Assembly: GCA_016763255.1 (NCBI GenBank)
Contig: JAESUA010000254.1
Span: forward strand, 1 to 6,174
DNA from: Magnetovibrio sp.
GTDB taxonomy: Bacteria > Pseudomonadota > Alphaproteobacteria > Rhodospirillales > Magnetovibrionaceae
Length of the DNA stretch: 6,174 nucleotides
Reading direction: 5' to 3'
The first letter of the stretch is position 1. Every line of letters begins with the position of its first letter. Under the pieces are notes generated by a model that worked only from the letters and a program-made list of their open reading frames with translations, was not told the DNA's origin and did not search any database. Position numbers and translations under genes: made by a program. Below are positions 1 to 6,174 of this stretch, in pieces.

Positions 1-292
1 CACCGCGGGTTTTTTGCACTTCGCCGGGCATTTCTTCGAAGAAGTAGCTGACCGAAACATCAAGCACATTGCTCAATTGATAGAGACGACTTGCGCCAAT
101 ACGATTGGCACCGCGCTCATATTTCTGAATCTGCTGGAAAGTCAAGCCGACGGCTTCGCCAAGTTTTTCCTGGCTCATGCCCAAGAGTGTACGACGCTGG
201 CGCAGACGGGCACCGACGTGCACATCAACCGGACGCGGTGTGCCAAGCGGCGGACGGTCAGCGGCTTTCAGTGCATTTGAATTTGCAGCCAT
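1..292 (-). CDS. XRE-family HTH transcriptional regulator (partial, C-terminus beyond the window)
   Basis: The visible 97 residues are the N-terminal part of a Cro/C1-type DNA-binding regulator; the reading frame stays open to the left edge, so the C-terminus is missing. After a 25-residue leader of low complexity, the helix-turn-helix spans about residues 27-82. The positioning helix is near 41-48 (QEKLGEAV) and the recognition helix near 51-60 (TFQQIQKYER), followed by the conserved GANRIGASRL and a YFFEEMPG segment. This wording is typical of the small alphaproteobacterial XRE regulator often found between lnt and metK; its target genes are not evident from the sequence. The ATG at 292 is preferred because GAAGGA (308-303) sits 10 nt upstream. 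An in-frame ATG at 337 would add 15 residues but has no visible Shine-Dalgarno. The gene is separated from lnt by 166 bp and probably has its own promoter. Confidence 0.9.
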   Translation of the reverse strand, partial: MAANSNALKAADRPPLGTPRPVDVHVGARLRQRRTLLGMSQEKLGEAVGLTFQQIQKYERGANRIGASRLYQLSNVLDVSVSYFFEEMPGEVQKTRG

Positions 293-302
293 TTTAGGGG
301 GG

Positions 303-308
303 TCCTTC
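303..308 (-). promoter_or_regulatory. Ribosome binding site of the XRE regulator gene
   Basis: GAAGGA on the minus strand, 10 nt ahead of the ATG at 292. It favours that ATG over the in-frame ATG at 337, whose upstream bases are not purine-rich. Confidence 0.55.
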
Positions 309-366
309 TCGTCCAAGAGGTATGGTGTTTTTGTCATGATGCTAATTTGTATAGCTTATGGGCCTT

Positions 367-395
367 TTCTTACTCCCGTGGCGTGTGTCGGTCAA
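367..395 (-). promoter_or_regulatory. Candidate sigma-70-type promoter for the XRE regulator
   Basis: On the minus strand TTGACC (395-390, five of six matches to the -35 consensus) is followed after exactly 17 bp by TAAGAA (372-367, a weak -10 with three of six matches). Transcription would start near 360 and give a leader of about 67 nt before the ATG at 292. A second possible -10, TATAGT (425-420), lies upstream, but its best -35 (TTGTTA) is 19 bp away. This is motif matching by eye only; the position in the sole sizeable gap, directly ahead of the regulator, supports it. Confidence 0.35.
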
Positions 396-411
396 GGAAT
401 GTCGTCACCAG

Positions 412-445
412 ATACTACCACTATATGGTATGCAATCTTTAGTAT
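412..445. repeat. Nested inverted repeat in the lnt-XRE intergenic gap, possible operator
   Basis: The inner dyad is TACCA (416-420), five spacer bases, TGGTA (426-430). An outer pair is ATACTA (412-417) and TAGTAT (440-445), which shares bases with the left inner arm, so the two are alternative or nested. The dyad lies just upstream of the candidate regulator promoter and overlaps a TATAGT box. Small XRE proteins commonly bind short dyads and repress themselves, so an autoregulatory operator is possible, but this is inference. There is no run of T after either arm, so it does not look like a terminator for lnt. Confidence 0.3.
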
Positions 446-458
446 AACAACATCATCT

Positions 459-2069
459 TCACCTAGCCGGGCGATTTATGGTGAAACTTCCCAGCAAAAA
501 CCCTAACACAGCTAGAATAATTGATAGGCTTACGGGCACGACATTACCTAAACGGGCATAGAGTCCCGGGTGCTCAATCGCACGAGGCAACCCCCCATCG
601 ATAAAGCCTTTTTCCCCCAATGCGAGTTTTTTATGCACCCGTCCATAGGCATCAATAATGCCGGATACACCGGTGAACGCGACCCGCACCGTGGGCAGTC
701 CTTCTTCCACCGCACGCAAGCGCGCGTTCACGAAATGTTGATAGGGCCCGGCAGTTTTTCCGTACCATGCGTCATTGGTGATGTTGAGCAGCCACTGTGG
801 CCTTTGATCGGGATCACTCACTTCATGGGGGAAAATAATTTCGTAACAAATCAACGGACTCACCGGTGGTAAGCCCTTCAAATTTAAGGTGCGAGGCCCC
901 GGTCCGGGCGTAAAGGAGCCTTGGCCTTGGGTGATTTTATCCAGCGGCAGCCAGTCTGAAAACGGCACATATTCGCCAAACGGCACCAGATGAAATTTAT
1001 CGTACACGTCGGTGACGGCACCGTATTCATCAATGGCCATAAGCGAATTGGCCACGTTCATCAATTTGCCCGCCGTGTTGTCTGAAAACATCCGCGGTGC
1101 GCCCAAAATGGTCAAGCCCCCCGGCGGCGTGGCCGCCGCCACCAAGCGCCGCCAAGCGGCATGGTTTTCGATGAAAAACGGTGCCGACGTTTCCGCCCAG
1201 ATGATGTGCGTGGGCTGGGGGTCATCGCCGTGGGGTGGGGCCGAACCCAGTTCGATTTGTGCCATCATGTTGCGTTCGCGCAAATCGGGCCGCCACTTTT
1301 CGGATTGGGGGATATTGGGCTGGACCAAGCGCAGACGCACGTCGGGCACCATTTCATCACTGGCCGTCGCCAAACGCTGATCGCCATAACCCCATATCAA
1401 AATCAGCGCCAAAAAGGCCAAGCCGCTCAAAATGCGTGGTGCCCGGCCCATCTTGGGGGCATCGTCGGCAACCGCACCCACCGATGCGGCGGCCAAAACG
1501 GTGATCAAGCTTAGGCCAAACACCCCGCCAATCGCAGCGCCCTGGAGTACGGCGTCTGAAAACGCCCACACGCTGCCCACCGGATTCCACGGTAAGCCGG
1601 TCAACAGCCACGAACGCACCCATTCCAAAAACGCCCAACTGCCCGCCAAGACCATCGCTTTGGCGGTGAGCGAGCCTCGCGTCATGTGCACCGCCAACGC
1701 GCACAAAGCCACGTACAGGCCCAAACCCACGCCAAAGCCAACAATCGCGAACGGAATTAACCAGGCAAACTTTTCGGCCTCCACCAACAGGGCGAACGAT
1801 ACCCAGTAGAGCGAGGCGGCAAAAAATCCGGCGCCAAAAAACCACCCCACGACGAACGCTTTCCAGCGGCTTGGGGCATAGGCGCTGAGCCACAACAGAC
1901 CACTGAACGCCGGAACCAATAGATAAATTTGATAAACCGGCGGCATGGCAAACACCGCCATCACGCCGAGACCAAAGGCCACGGCGCGGGCTTGCCACGG
2001 GCCCAACGCCTTGGCGCGGCCCAAAAGCATGGCTAATGTTTTGGCGATCACTGCGTGCACACGGTTCAA
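459..2069 (-). CDS. lnt: Apolipoprotein N-acyltransferase
   Basis: Inner-membrane enzyme that adds the third acyl chain, taken from phospholipid, to the N-terminal cysteine of diacylglyceryl lipoproteins. This is the last step of lipoprotein maturation. The 536 residues are close to the usual length (E. coli about 512). About seven hydrophobic segments occupy residues 26-228 and one lies near 510-528. Between them is the periplasmic nitrilase-like domain (about 245-500) with the expected catalytic triad: Glu293 (WAETSAPFF), Lys358 (YDKFHLVPFGEYVPF) and Cys408 (PLICYEIIFPHE). Residue 465 in the VAFTGVSG motif is Phe, where Asn is usual. The start is TTG at 2069, only 6 bp after the corC stop, with GGAG (2084-2081) 11 nt ahead; the nearby GTG codons at 2060 and 2051 lie too far from that site. 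It is the last gene of the block before a 166-bp gap. Confidence 0.96.
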   Translation of the reverse strand: MNRVHAVIAKTLAMLLGRAKALGPWQARAVAFGLGVMAVFAMPPVYQIYLLVPAFSGLLWLSAYAPSRWKAFVVGWFFGAGFFAASLYWVSFALLVEAEKFAWLIPFAIVGFGVGLGLYVALCALAVHMTRGSLTAKAMVLAGSWAFLEWVRSWLLTGLPWNPVGSVWAFSDAVLQGAAIGGVFGLSLITVLAAASVGAVADDAPKMGRAPRILSGLAFLALILIWGYGDQRLATASDEMVPDVRLRLVQPNIPQSEKWRPDLRERNMMAQIELGSAPPHGDDPQPTHIIWAETSAPFFIENHAAWRRLVAAATPPGGLTILGAPRMFSDNTAGKLMNVANSLMAIDEYGAVTDVYDKFHLVPFGEYVPFSDWLPLDKITQGQGSFTPGPGPRTLNLKGLPPVSPLICYEIIFPHEVSDPDQRPQWLLNITNDAWYGKTAGPYQHFVNARLRAVEEGLPTVRVAFTGVSGIIDAYGRVHKKLALGEKGFIDGGLPRAIEHPGLYARLGNVVPVSLSIILAVLGFLLGSFTINRPAR

Positions 2070-2075
2070 GGGGGG

Positions 2076-3083
2076 TTAAGCTCCGGCTATTTTTTGCGGT
2101 TTAGCGGCGGTATCCTCAGCAGCCGTGCGATCAGCTTCCGGGGCCCCAAGATCGGCTCCATCCAGCAGTCGCGGCACCCGCACCCGCAGGCGTTTGATGC
2201 GCCGTGGGTCAACGTCCAGCACCTCAAATTCCAAGCCACTGTCATGGGTCAGCAATTCACCGCGCGAGGGCACCCGGCCGGCGATCGAAAACACCAAACC
2301 GCCCAAGGTATCAATGTCATCGTGTTCTTCTTCACTGAACAATTGGCGCTTAAGCACCTCTTCAAAGTCTTCCAGCGGGGTGCGCGCACTGGCATCCCAG
2401 GTGCCATCGGCACGTTTTTCCAAAACCGGCTTTTCGTCCTGGTCAAATTCGTCTTCGATTTCACCGACGATTTCTTCAACCAAGTCTTCGATGGTCACCA
2501 AGCCGTCGACACCGCCAAATTCATCGACCACCAAGGCCATGTGCACGCGCCGCGCACGCATCTCCAACAGCAATTCAAGAACCTGCATGGAGGGCGAAAC
2601 AAACAACACCGGGCGGACAATCTCGGAGGCGCTAAAATCGGCATCGCGACCGCGCCACGACAAAACGTCCTTGACGTGCACCATGCCAAAAGAATCGTCC
2701 AAGGTTTCGCGAAACAGCGGCATGCGCGAGTGCGCTTGGTCGGTGATCAACGCGATCAACTCATCAAGTTCGGCCTCGACCTTGACCGCCACGATGTCGG
2801 CGCGCGGTACCATCACGTCGGAAACCGTCTGGTCTTTGAGTTCAAGAATATTGAGCAGCAACTGGCGCTCATCGGCCCCCAAAGACGCTTCGCCGTCTTC
2901 GGATTCTTCGATCAACTCTTCCAACGCATCGCGCGTAGTTTCACCGTTGCGTCCCCGCAGCCAGTCAAACATGGATCTGAAAAAAGATTTTTCTCGCCGA
3001 CCTGTGGACCCGGTGCTCAATTGGTCTTGGTCTGCAGTCGGCTTGCTAGAATTAGGCTCTAAGGACTGGCCCCCGTCGTTCAT
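2076..3083 (-). CDS. corC: CorC/HlyC-family CBS-domain protein (YbeX type)
   Basis: The 335-residue protein has the CorC/YbeX layout. A variable polar N-terminus (1-50) is followed by an acidic helix (51-65, RDALEELIEESEDGE) and a family-typical start of the first CBS domain (LKDQTVSDVMVPRADIVAV, 82-100). The second CBS domain (about 155-210) includes ALVVDEFGGVDGLVTIEDLVEE. The C-terminal transporter-associated domain (about 222-305) contains DIDTLGGLVFSIAGRVP. There is no DUF21 membrane region, so it is the soluble form. Family members are linked to magnesium/cobalt efflux, and YbeX has been tied to ribosome and Mg homeostasis; the exact role here is not shown by the sequence. The ATG at 3083 has AGGAG (3100-3096) 12 nt ahead. 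It follows ybeY by 51 bp and precedes lnt by 6 bp. The Ala-rich tail (310-335) is not part of the family core. Confidence 0.93.
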   Translation of the reverse strand: MNDGGQSLEPNSSKPTADQDQLSTGSTGRREKSFFRSMFDWLRGRNGETTRDALEELIEESEDGEASLGADERQLLLNILELKDQTVSDVMVPRADIVAVKVEAELDELIALITDQAHSRMPLFRETLDDSFGMVHVKDVLSWRGRDADFSASEIVRPVLFVSPSMQVLELLLEMRARRVHMALVVDEFGGVDGLVTIEDLVEEIVGEIEDEFDQDEKPVLEKRADGTWDASARTPLEDFEEVLKRQLFSEEEHDDIDTLGGLVFSIAGRVPSRGELLTHDSGLEFEVLDVDPRRIKRLRVRVPRLLDGADLGAPEADRTAAEDTAAKPQKIAGA

Positions 3084-3134
3084 CTGCTCTTAAAGCTCCT
3101 TGCTCGTATGATAATTCATGGTTCGTATGGTCAT

Positions 3135-3656
3135 TTACGCTCTGTCCGGATACGGGCTGGCTATGCCCAGACCATCTAGAACTTCAATTTCCAACGGCTC
3201 CATTTCGTCCGCCTGTGGGTCGGTTTCATGATCAAAGCCCAACAGATGGAGCATACCATGAACCAGTAAGTGGCTAAAATAATCCGCTAGTGTTATCTCT
3301 TGCTCGCCCGCTTCGCGTTGTGTCGTTTCAAGCGCCACCGCAATATCACCCAACATCAACGGCTGATCCGGTAGCGGATCATCGTCGCCGCCGGGAAACG
3401 ATAAAACGTTGGTGGGTTTGTCCTTGCCACGCCATTCGCGGTTCAAGACCCGTACGTGGGCATCATCGGACAACAGCACACTGACTTCCCACTGTGCCCC
3501 ATCATCACAGTGTGCAGCCTTAGCAATGGCGCACTGGGCAACGGCGGCCATAACGGCACGCTGGGCAATGGCCTCATACCCGGGCAAGGCTTCGGCCCAA
3601 GAACCCGCCTGGACGCAAACATCGATAACCAGGGTGGGAACGTTATGGGAGGTCAT
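3135..3656 (-). CDS. ybeY: Endoribonuclease YbeY, rRNA maturation factor
   Basis: A 173-residue metal-dependent endoribonuclease involved in 16S rRNA 3'-end maturation and ribosome quality control. The zinc site is complete: HGMLHLLGFDH gives His133, His137 and His143. The conserved NREWRGKDKPTNVLSFP (72-88) contains the family arginine (Arg76), and MLGDIAV (101-107) is also typical. Length fits the family (150-170). I chose ATG 3656, 4 bp after the phoH stop, because the conserved part begins soon after it (TLVIDVCVQ). An in-frame ATG at 3683 would add nine residues (MKTTNVIEP) and overlap phoH by 23 bp. Neither start has a strong Shine-Dalgarno, so translation is probably coupled to phoH. 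Any start further upstream reads through phoH coding sequence. The neighbouring phoH/ybeZ is its usual partner. Confidence 0.95.
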   Translation of the reverse strand: MTSHNVPTLVIDVCVQAGSWAEALPGYEAIAQRAVMAAVAQCAIAKAAHCDDGAQWEVSVLLSDDAHVRVLNREWRGKDKPTNVLSFPGGDDDPLPDQPLMLGDIAVALETTQREAGEQEITLADYFSHLLVHGMLHLLGFDHETDPQADEMEPLEIEVLDGLGIASPYPDRA

Positions 3657-3660
3657 GGGC

Positions 3661-4743
3661 TCAATCACGTTTGTTGTCTTCATGCTCGTAACGCGCGCTG
3701 GCATGGCGGCGTTTTTCGGCGGCGTCGTAAGCATTGACGATGCGTGTGACAATTTTATGGCGCACCACGTCGGCGGCACTAAATTCAACAAACGCCACAC
3801 CCTTGACCTCACCCAAGATATCGCAGGCATCACGCAAACCCGAACGGGTGCCGCGCGGAAGGTCCACCTGGCTCAAATCGCCGGTCACCACCATGCGGGC
3901 GTTTTCGCCCAAGCGGGTCAAAAACATCTTCATCTGCACCGCGGTGGTGTTTTGTGCTTCGTCCAAAATCACGAATGCATTGGCCAGGGTGCGGCCGCGC
4001 ATAAAGGCCAGCGGCGCGACTTCGATTTCGCCGTTTTCCATCCGCTTGACCACTTCATCGGCGGGCAGCATGTCATACAGCGCGTCATATAAGGGGCGCA
4101 GGTACGGATCGACTTTTTCTTGCATGTCACCGGGCAAAAAGCCCAGCTGCTCGCCGGCTTCGACCGCCGGACGCGACAAAATGATGCGATCGACATCGCC
4201 GCGCACCAAAAGTTCAACCGCCTTGGCCACCGCCAGATAAGTTTTGCCGGTGCCCGCCGGGCCGCAACCAAACACCAGCTCACAATCATCGATGGCTTTT
4301 AAATATTCAGCCTGGGTCGCGGTGCGCGGCGAGATCACGCGCCGCTTGGTGCGCACTTCAACGTTCACATCGGACAGCTTGCCGCCCGGTTGACGGACCA
4401 TGCGCAACGCCGCAGAAATTTCTTCGTTGCCGACCTCAGAGCCTTGGGTCAGGCGATCATACAGCCCCACCAAGATCTGTTCGGCTAACTTCACCGCCGC
4501 AGGGGCCCCCATGATGGTCAGTTGCGCGCCGCGGGCCACGATGCTGACGCCCAACTCGGTTTCAATCTGCACCAAGTGGGTCGAATGCACACCAAACAAA
4601 GCCTGGGCAAAGTGGTTATCGCTAAACGTCAGCTTGGCCGTCGCATGATCGACGCCTGCCGCTTTGACGGCATCTTTTTTGGTACCCATTTTGGGTTTGG
4701 ATTTTGGCTTTGCTTTGGCAGTTGGTCGTTTGCTCACGCGCAT
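3661..4743 (-). CDS. ybeZ: PhoH-like ATPase (YbeZ)
   Basis: The 360-residue cytoplasmic P-loop NTPase belongs to the PhoH family, of the type that accompanies YbeY. Walker A is GPAGTGKT (161-168), Walker B is VILDEAQN (258-265), and the following VVTGDLSQVDLP (285-296) is the usual sensor segment. SRPAVEAGEQLGFLPGDMQEK (190-210) is a family signature. The region before the ATPase core (about 35-135) is the normal N-terminal part seen in YbeZ proteins. The first 23 residues are very basic (KRPTAKAKPKSKPKMGTKKD, 5-24), possibly aiding RNA contact. The ATG at 4743 lies inside the end of miaB (10-bp overlap), with GGAAA just ahead; the next in-frame ATG (4689) has no Shine-Dalgarno. Family members are thought to be RNA-linked ATPases acting with YbeY. 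The exact biochemical role remains uncertain. Confidence 0.94.
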   Translation of the reverse strand: MRVSKRPTAKAKPKSKPKMGTKKDAVKAAGVDHATAKLTFSDNHFAQALFGVHSTHLVQIETELGVSIVARGAQLTIMGAPAAVKLAEQILVGLYDRLTQGSEVGNEEISAALRMVRQPGGKLSDVNVEVRTKRRVISPRTATQAEYLKAIDDCELVFGCGPAGTGKTYLAVAKAVELLVRGDVDRIILSRPAVEAGEQLGFLPGDMQEKVDPYLRPLYDALYDMLPADEVVKRMENGEIEVAPLAFMRGRTLANAFVILDEAQNTTAVQMKMFLTRLGENARMVVTGDLSQVDLPRGTRSGLRDACDILGEVKGVAFVEFSAADVVRHKIVTRIVNAYDAAEKRRHASARYEHEDNKRD

Positions 4744-6101
4744 GCTTTCCGGCTGTCGAGGTTCAAGGTCCCCATCAACGAATTGGGGCTGGCCGCATCA
4801 ATGGTGACATCAACGATGCAATTCATCAAATTTTGTGGAGCATCCACCACCACCGCCTGCATATACGGGCTGCGCCCGATCAGCTGACCGGCCATTTTGC
4901 CCGTCCGGTCCAGCAACACCGGCACGGTCTTGCCGATCATCTGGTTGTTGAAATTCTGGGTTTGCGTATTCAGCAGCGCCTGCAGTTCGGCCAAGCGTTC
5001 GGATTTCACCGCTTCATCGATTTGCAAATCCATCATCGCCGCCGGGGTGCCGGGGCGGGGCGAGTATTTGAACGAGTAGGCCTGGATAAAAGAAACCTCT
5101 TCGACCAGTTTCAAGGTGGCGCGAAAATCGGCGTCGTTTTCGCCGGGAAAACCAACGATAAAATCCGATGACAGGGCGATATCCGGGCGGGCTTTACGCA
5201 ATTTATCGACCAGGCGGCGATATTCATCGACGCCGTGGTTACGGTTCATGGCCTTGAGCACCCGATCCGATCCGGATTGAACCGGCAAATGCAGGTACGG
5301 CATCAATTTTTCGACATCACCATGTGCGGCGATCAGATCATCATCTACTTCGGCCGGATAACTGGTGGTGAAGCGGATCCGCGCCAGGCCGTCGATTTGT
5401 GCGGCTTCGCGGATCAGGCGGGCCAAATTCCATTCCGAGCCATGCGCAGAGCCACCTGGGGCTTCACCGTGATAGCTGTTGACGTTTTGGCCCAAAAAGG
5501 TGATTTCCTGGGCCCCGGCGGCAACCAGATTTCGCGCCTCACTCAAAACATCTGTGGCAGCGCGGGAAAATTCCGCGCCACGCGTATAAGGCACCACACA
5601 ATAGGTGCAGAACTTGTCGCAGCCTTCTTGAATGGTCAAAAATGCCGCCGCGCCGTTCACCGTGCGGGCTTGGGGCAGGCCGTCAAATTTACTTTCTTCG
5701 GGAAACTCGGTGTCGAGCACCTGACCGCTGGCACGGCTGGCCTCGGCGATCATCTGCGGCAAGCGATGATAGGTTTGTGGGCCGAACACAATATCCACAT
5801 AAGGAGCGCGGCTGAGCACTTCTTCGCCTTCGGCCTGGGCAACACAACCGGTCACCGCCAACACCATGTGCCGGCCTTCAGCGGCCATGGCATTTTTGTG
5901 TTTACGCAACCGACCCAATTCGGAATAAACCTTTTCGGCCGCCCTTTCGCGGATGTGACAGGTGTTCAAAATCACCATATCCGCGCCGGCGCTCTGGTCG
6001 GTGGCCTCATAACCAAGCGGGGCGAGAACCTCTGCGATGCGTTCAGAATCGTAGACGTTCATCTGACAGCCGTATGTTTTTATGTATAATTTTTTAGCCA
6101 C
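4734..6101 (-). CDS. miaB: tRNA-2-methylthio-N6-dimethylallyladenosine synthase (MiaB)
   Basis: Radical-SAM methylthiotransferase that converts i6A37 to ms2i6A37 in tRNAs reading UNN codons, using two 4Fe-4S clusters. Numbered from the GTG at 6101 (455 residues), the N-terminal domain carries its cluster cysteines Cys12 (TYGCQMNVYDS), Cys48 (NTCHIRERA) and Cys86 (VTGCVAQ). The radical-SAM domain has Cys161, Cys165 and Cys168 (EGCDKFCTYCVVPYTRG), and a C-terminal TRAM domain covers about 387-448. All six ligands are present. I prefer GTG 6101 because GAGGAA (6116-6111) lies 9 nt ahead and the product begins AKKLYIKTYGC, matching the usual MiaB N-terminus with its first cysteine at position 12. 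An upstream ATG at 6125 would add eight residues (MPVEESVG), but GAGGA abuts it with no spacing. It overlaps phoH by 10 bp and heads the block. Confidence 0.96.
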   Translation of the reverse strand: MAKKLYIKTYGCQMNVYDSERIAEVLAPLGYEATDQSAGADMVILNTCHIRERAAEKVYSELGRLRKHKNAMAAEGRHMVLAVTGCVAQAEGEEVLSRAPYVDIVFGPQTYHRLPQMIAEASRASGQVLDTEFPEESKFDGLPQARTVNGAAAFLTIQEGCDKFCTYCVVPYTRGAEFSRAATDVLSEARNLVAAGAQEITFLGQNVNSYHGEAPGGSAHGSEWNLARLIREAAQIDGLARIRFTTSYPAEVDDDLIAAHGDVEKLMPYLHLPVQSGSDRVLKAMNRNHGVDEYRRLVDKLRKARPDIALSSDFIVGFPGENDADFRATLKLVEEVSFIQAYSFKYSPRPGTPAAMMDLQIDEAVKSERLAELQALLNTQTQNFNNQMIGKTVPVLLDRTGKMAGQLIGRSPYMQAVVVDAPQNLMNCIVDVTIDAASPNSLMGTLNLDSRKACA

Positions 6102-6110
6102 GCCCACACT

Positions 6111-6116
6111 TTCCTC
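6111..6116 (-). promoter_or_regulatory. Ribosome binding site deciding the miaB start
   Basis: GAGGAA on the minus strand, 9 nt ahead of GTG 6101. If the ATG at 6125 were the start, these bases would be codons 4 and 5. The ATG itself has only an abutting GAGGA, which is too close for normal initiation. Confidence 0.5.
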
Positions 6117-6130
6117 AACAGGCATTCCTC

Positions 6131-6159
6131 AAAACGAAAAGAGGGCTCAAAAGCCCCCT
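6131..6159 (-). terminator. Intrinsic-terminator-like hairpin just upstream of miaB
   Basis: Read on the minus strand, AGGGGGCT (6159-6152), a TTTG loop and AGCCCTCT (6147-6140) form an eight-pair stem with one G-U wobble. TTTTCGTTTT lies across its 3' edge (6140-6131). On the plus strand the same stem has an A-C mismatch and only a weak T run, so minus-strand function is favoured. The likely role is ending an upstream gene that lies outside the window. Because it ends only 6 bp before the possible ATG and about 30 bp before the GTG of miaB, it could also act as a leader attenuator for the operon. Confidence 0.65.
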
Positions 6160-6174
6160 ATTTCTGCGAAATTA

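Noticed and set aside
412..445. Dyad downstream of lnt as a rho-independent terminator
   Set aside because: The arms are short and AT-rich and no T run follows on the minus strand.
1357..1998. A 213-codon minus-strand frame inside lnt
   Set aside because: It is in a shifted frame relative to lnt, with Arg/Gly/Trp-rich content. The lnt frame is intact through the region, so there is no frameshift to explain.
2055..3093. Two long plus-strand frames (335 and 322 codons) opposite corC
   Set aside because: Their translations show no recognisable domain and are His/Gln- or Ser/Thr-rich, as expected from reading a coding strand backwards. The minus-strand frame is a clear CorC protein.
3657..3833. 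N-terminal extension of ybeY to an ATG at 3833
   Set aside because: The extra residues are an out-of-frame reading of the end of phoH and do not resemble YbeY. Family length and the conserved start fit ATG 3656.
5235..6089. A 284-codon plus-strand frame opposite miaB
   Set aside because: It is an antisense shadow with no family resemblance, while the opposite strand encodes a complete MiaB with all six cluster cysteines.
1..6174. A mobile element, CRISPR array, tRNA/rRNA gene or novel defence-type system
   Set aside because: I saw no long repeats, spaced repeat units, transposase-like frames or RNA gene signatures. Every large frame on the minus strand is a known conserved housekeeping gene in a known order.

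Overview
The window is a compact block of conserved chromosomal housekeeping genes, all read from the minus strand (right to left as numbered). It looks alphaproteobacterial, probably Rhodospirillales-like. The grounds are the gene order miaB-phoH-ybeY-corC-lnt followed by a small XRE-type regulator, the wording of that regulator's HTH (GMSQEKLGEAVGLTF followed by QKYERGANRI), and moderately GC-rich coding sequence. The taxonomic call is inference from sequence feel; no search was run.

Layout in transcription order. At the right edge (6131-6159) is an intrinsic-terminator-like hairpin, presumably ending an upstream gene outside the window. It is followed almost at once by miaB (tRNA A37 methylthiotransferase), phoH/ybeZ (PhoH-like ATPase), ybeY (rRNA-maturation endoribonuclease), corC/ybeX (CBS-domain protein) and lnt (apolipoprotein N-acyltransferase). 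The miaB and phoH genes overlap by 10 bp. The phoH-ybeY and corC-lnt gaps are 4 and 6 bp, so these pairs look translationally coupled. The ybeY-corC gap is about 50 bp. No promoter stands out inside the block, so it is probably one operon. After lnt comes a 166-bp AT-richer gap holding a candidate promoter, a small dyad and a leader. Beyond it is a truncated XRE-family HTH regulator that runs off the left edge.

How the genes fit together: MiaB, PhoH/YbeZ and YbeY act on tRNA and rRNA quality and translation. CorC and Lnt serve the envelope (a CorC-family cytosolic CBS protein, and the last step of lipoprotein maturation). The pairing of RNA maturation with envelope genes is the known conserved proteobacterial arrangement and is not new.

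I see no undescribed system, mobile element, CRISPR array, tRNA or rRNA. Points worth a second look are the miaB start and the terminator pressed against it, an atypical residue in a conserved Lnt motif, non-ATG starts for miaB and lnt, and the leader and alternative start of the XRE gene.
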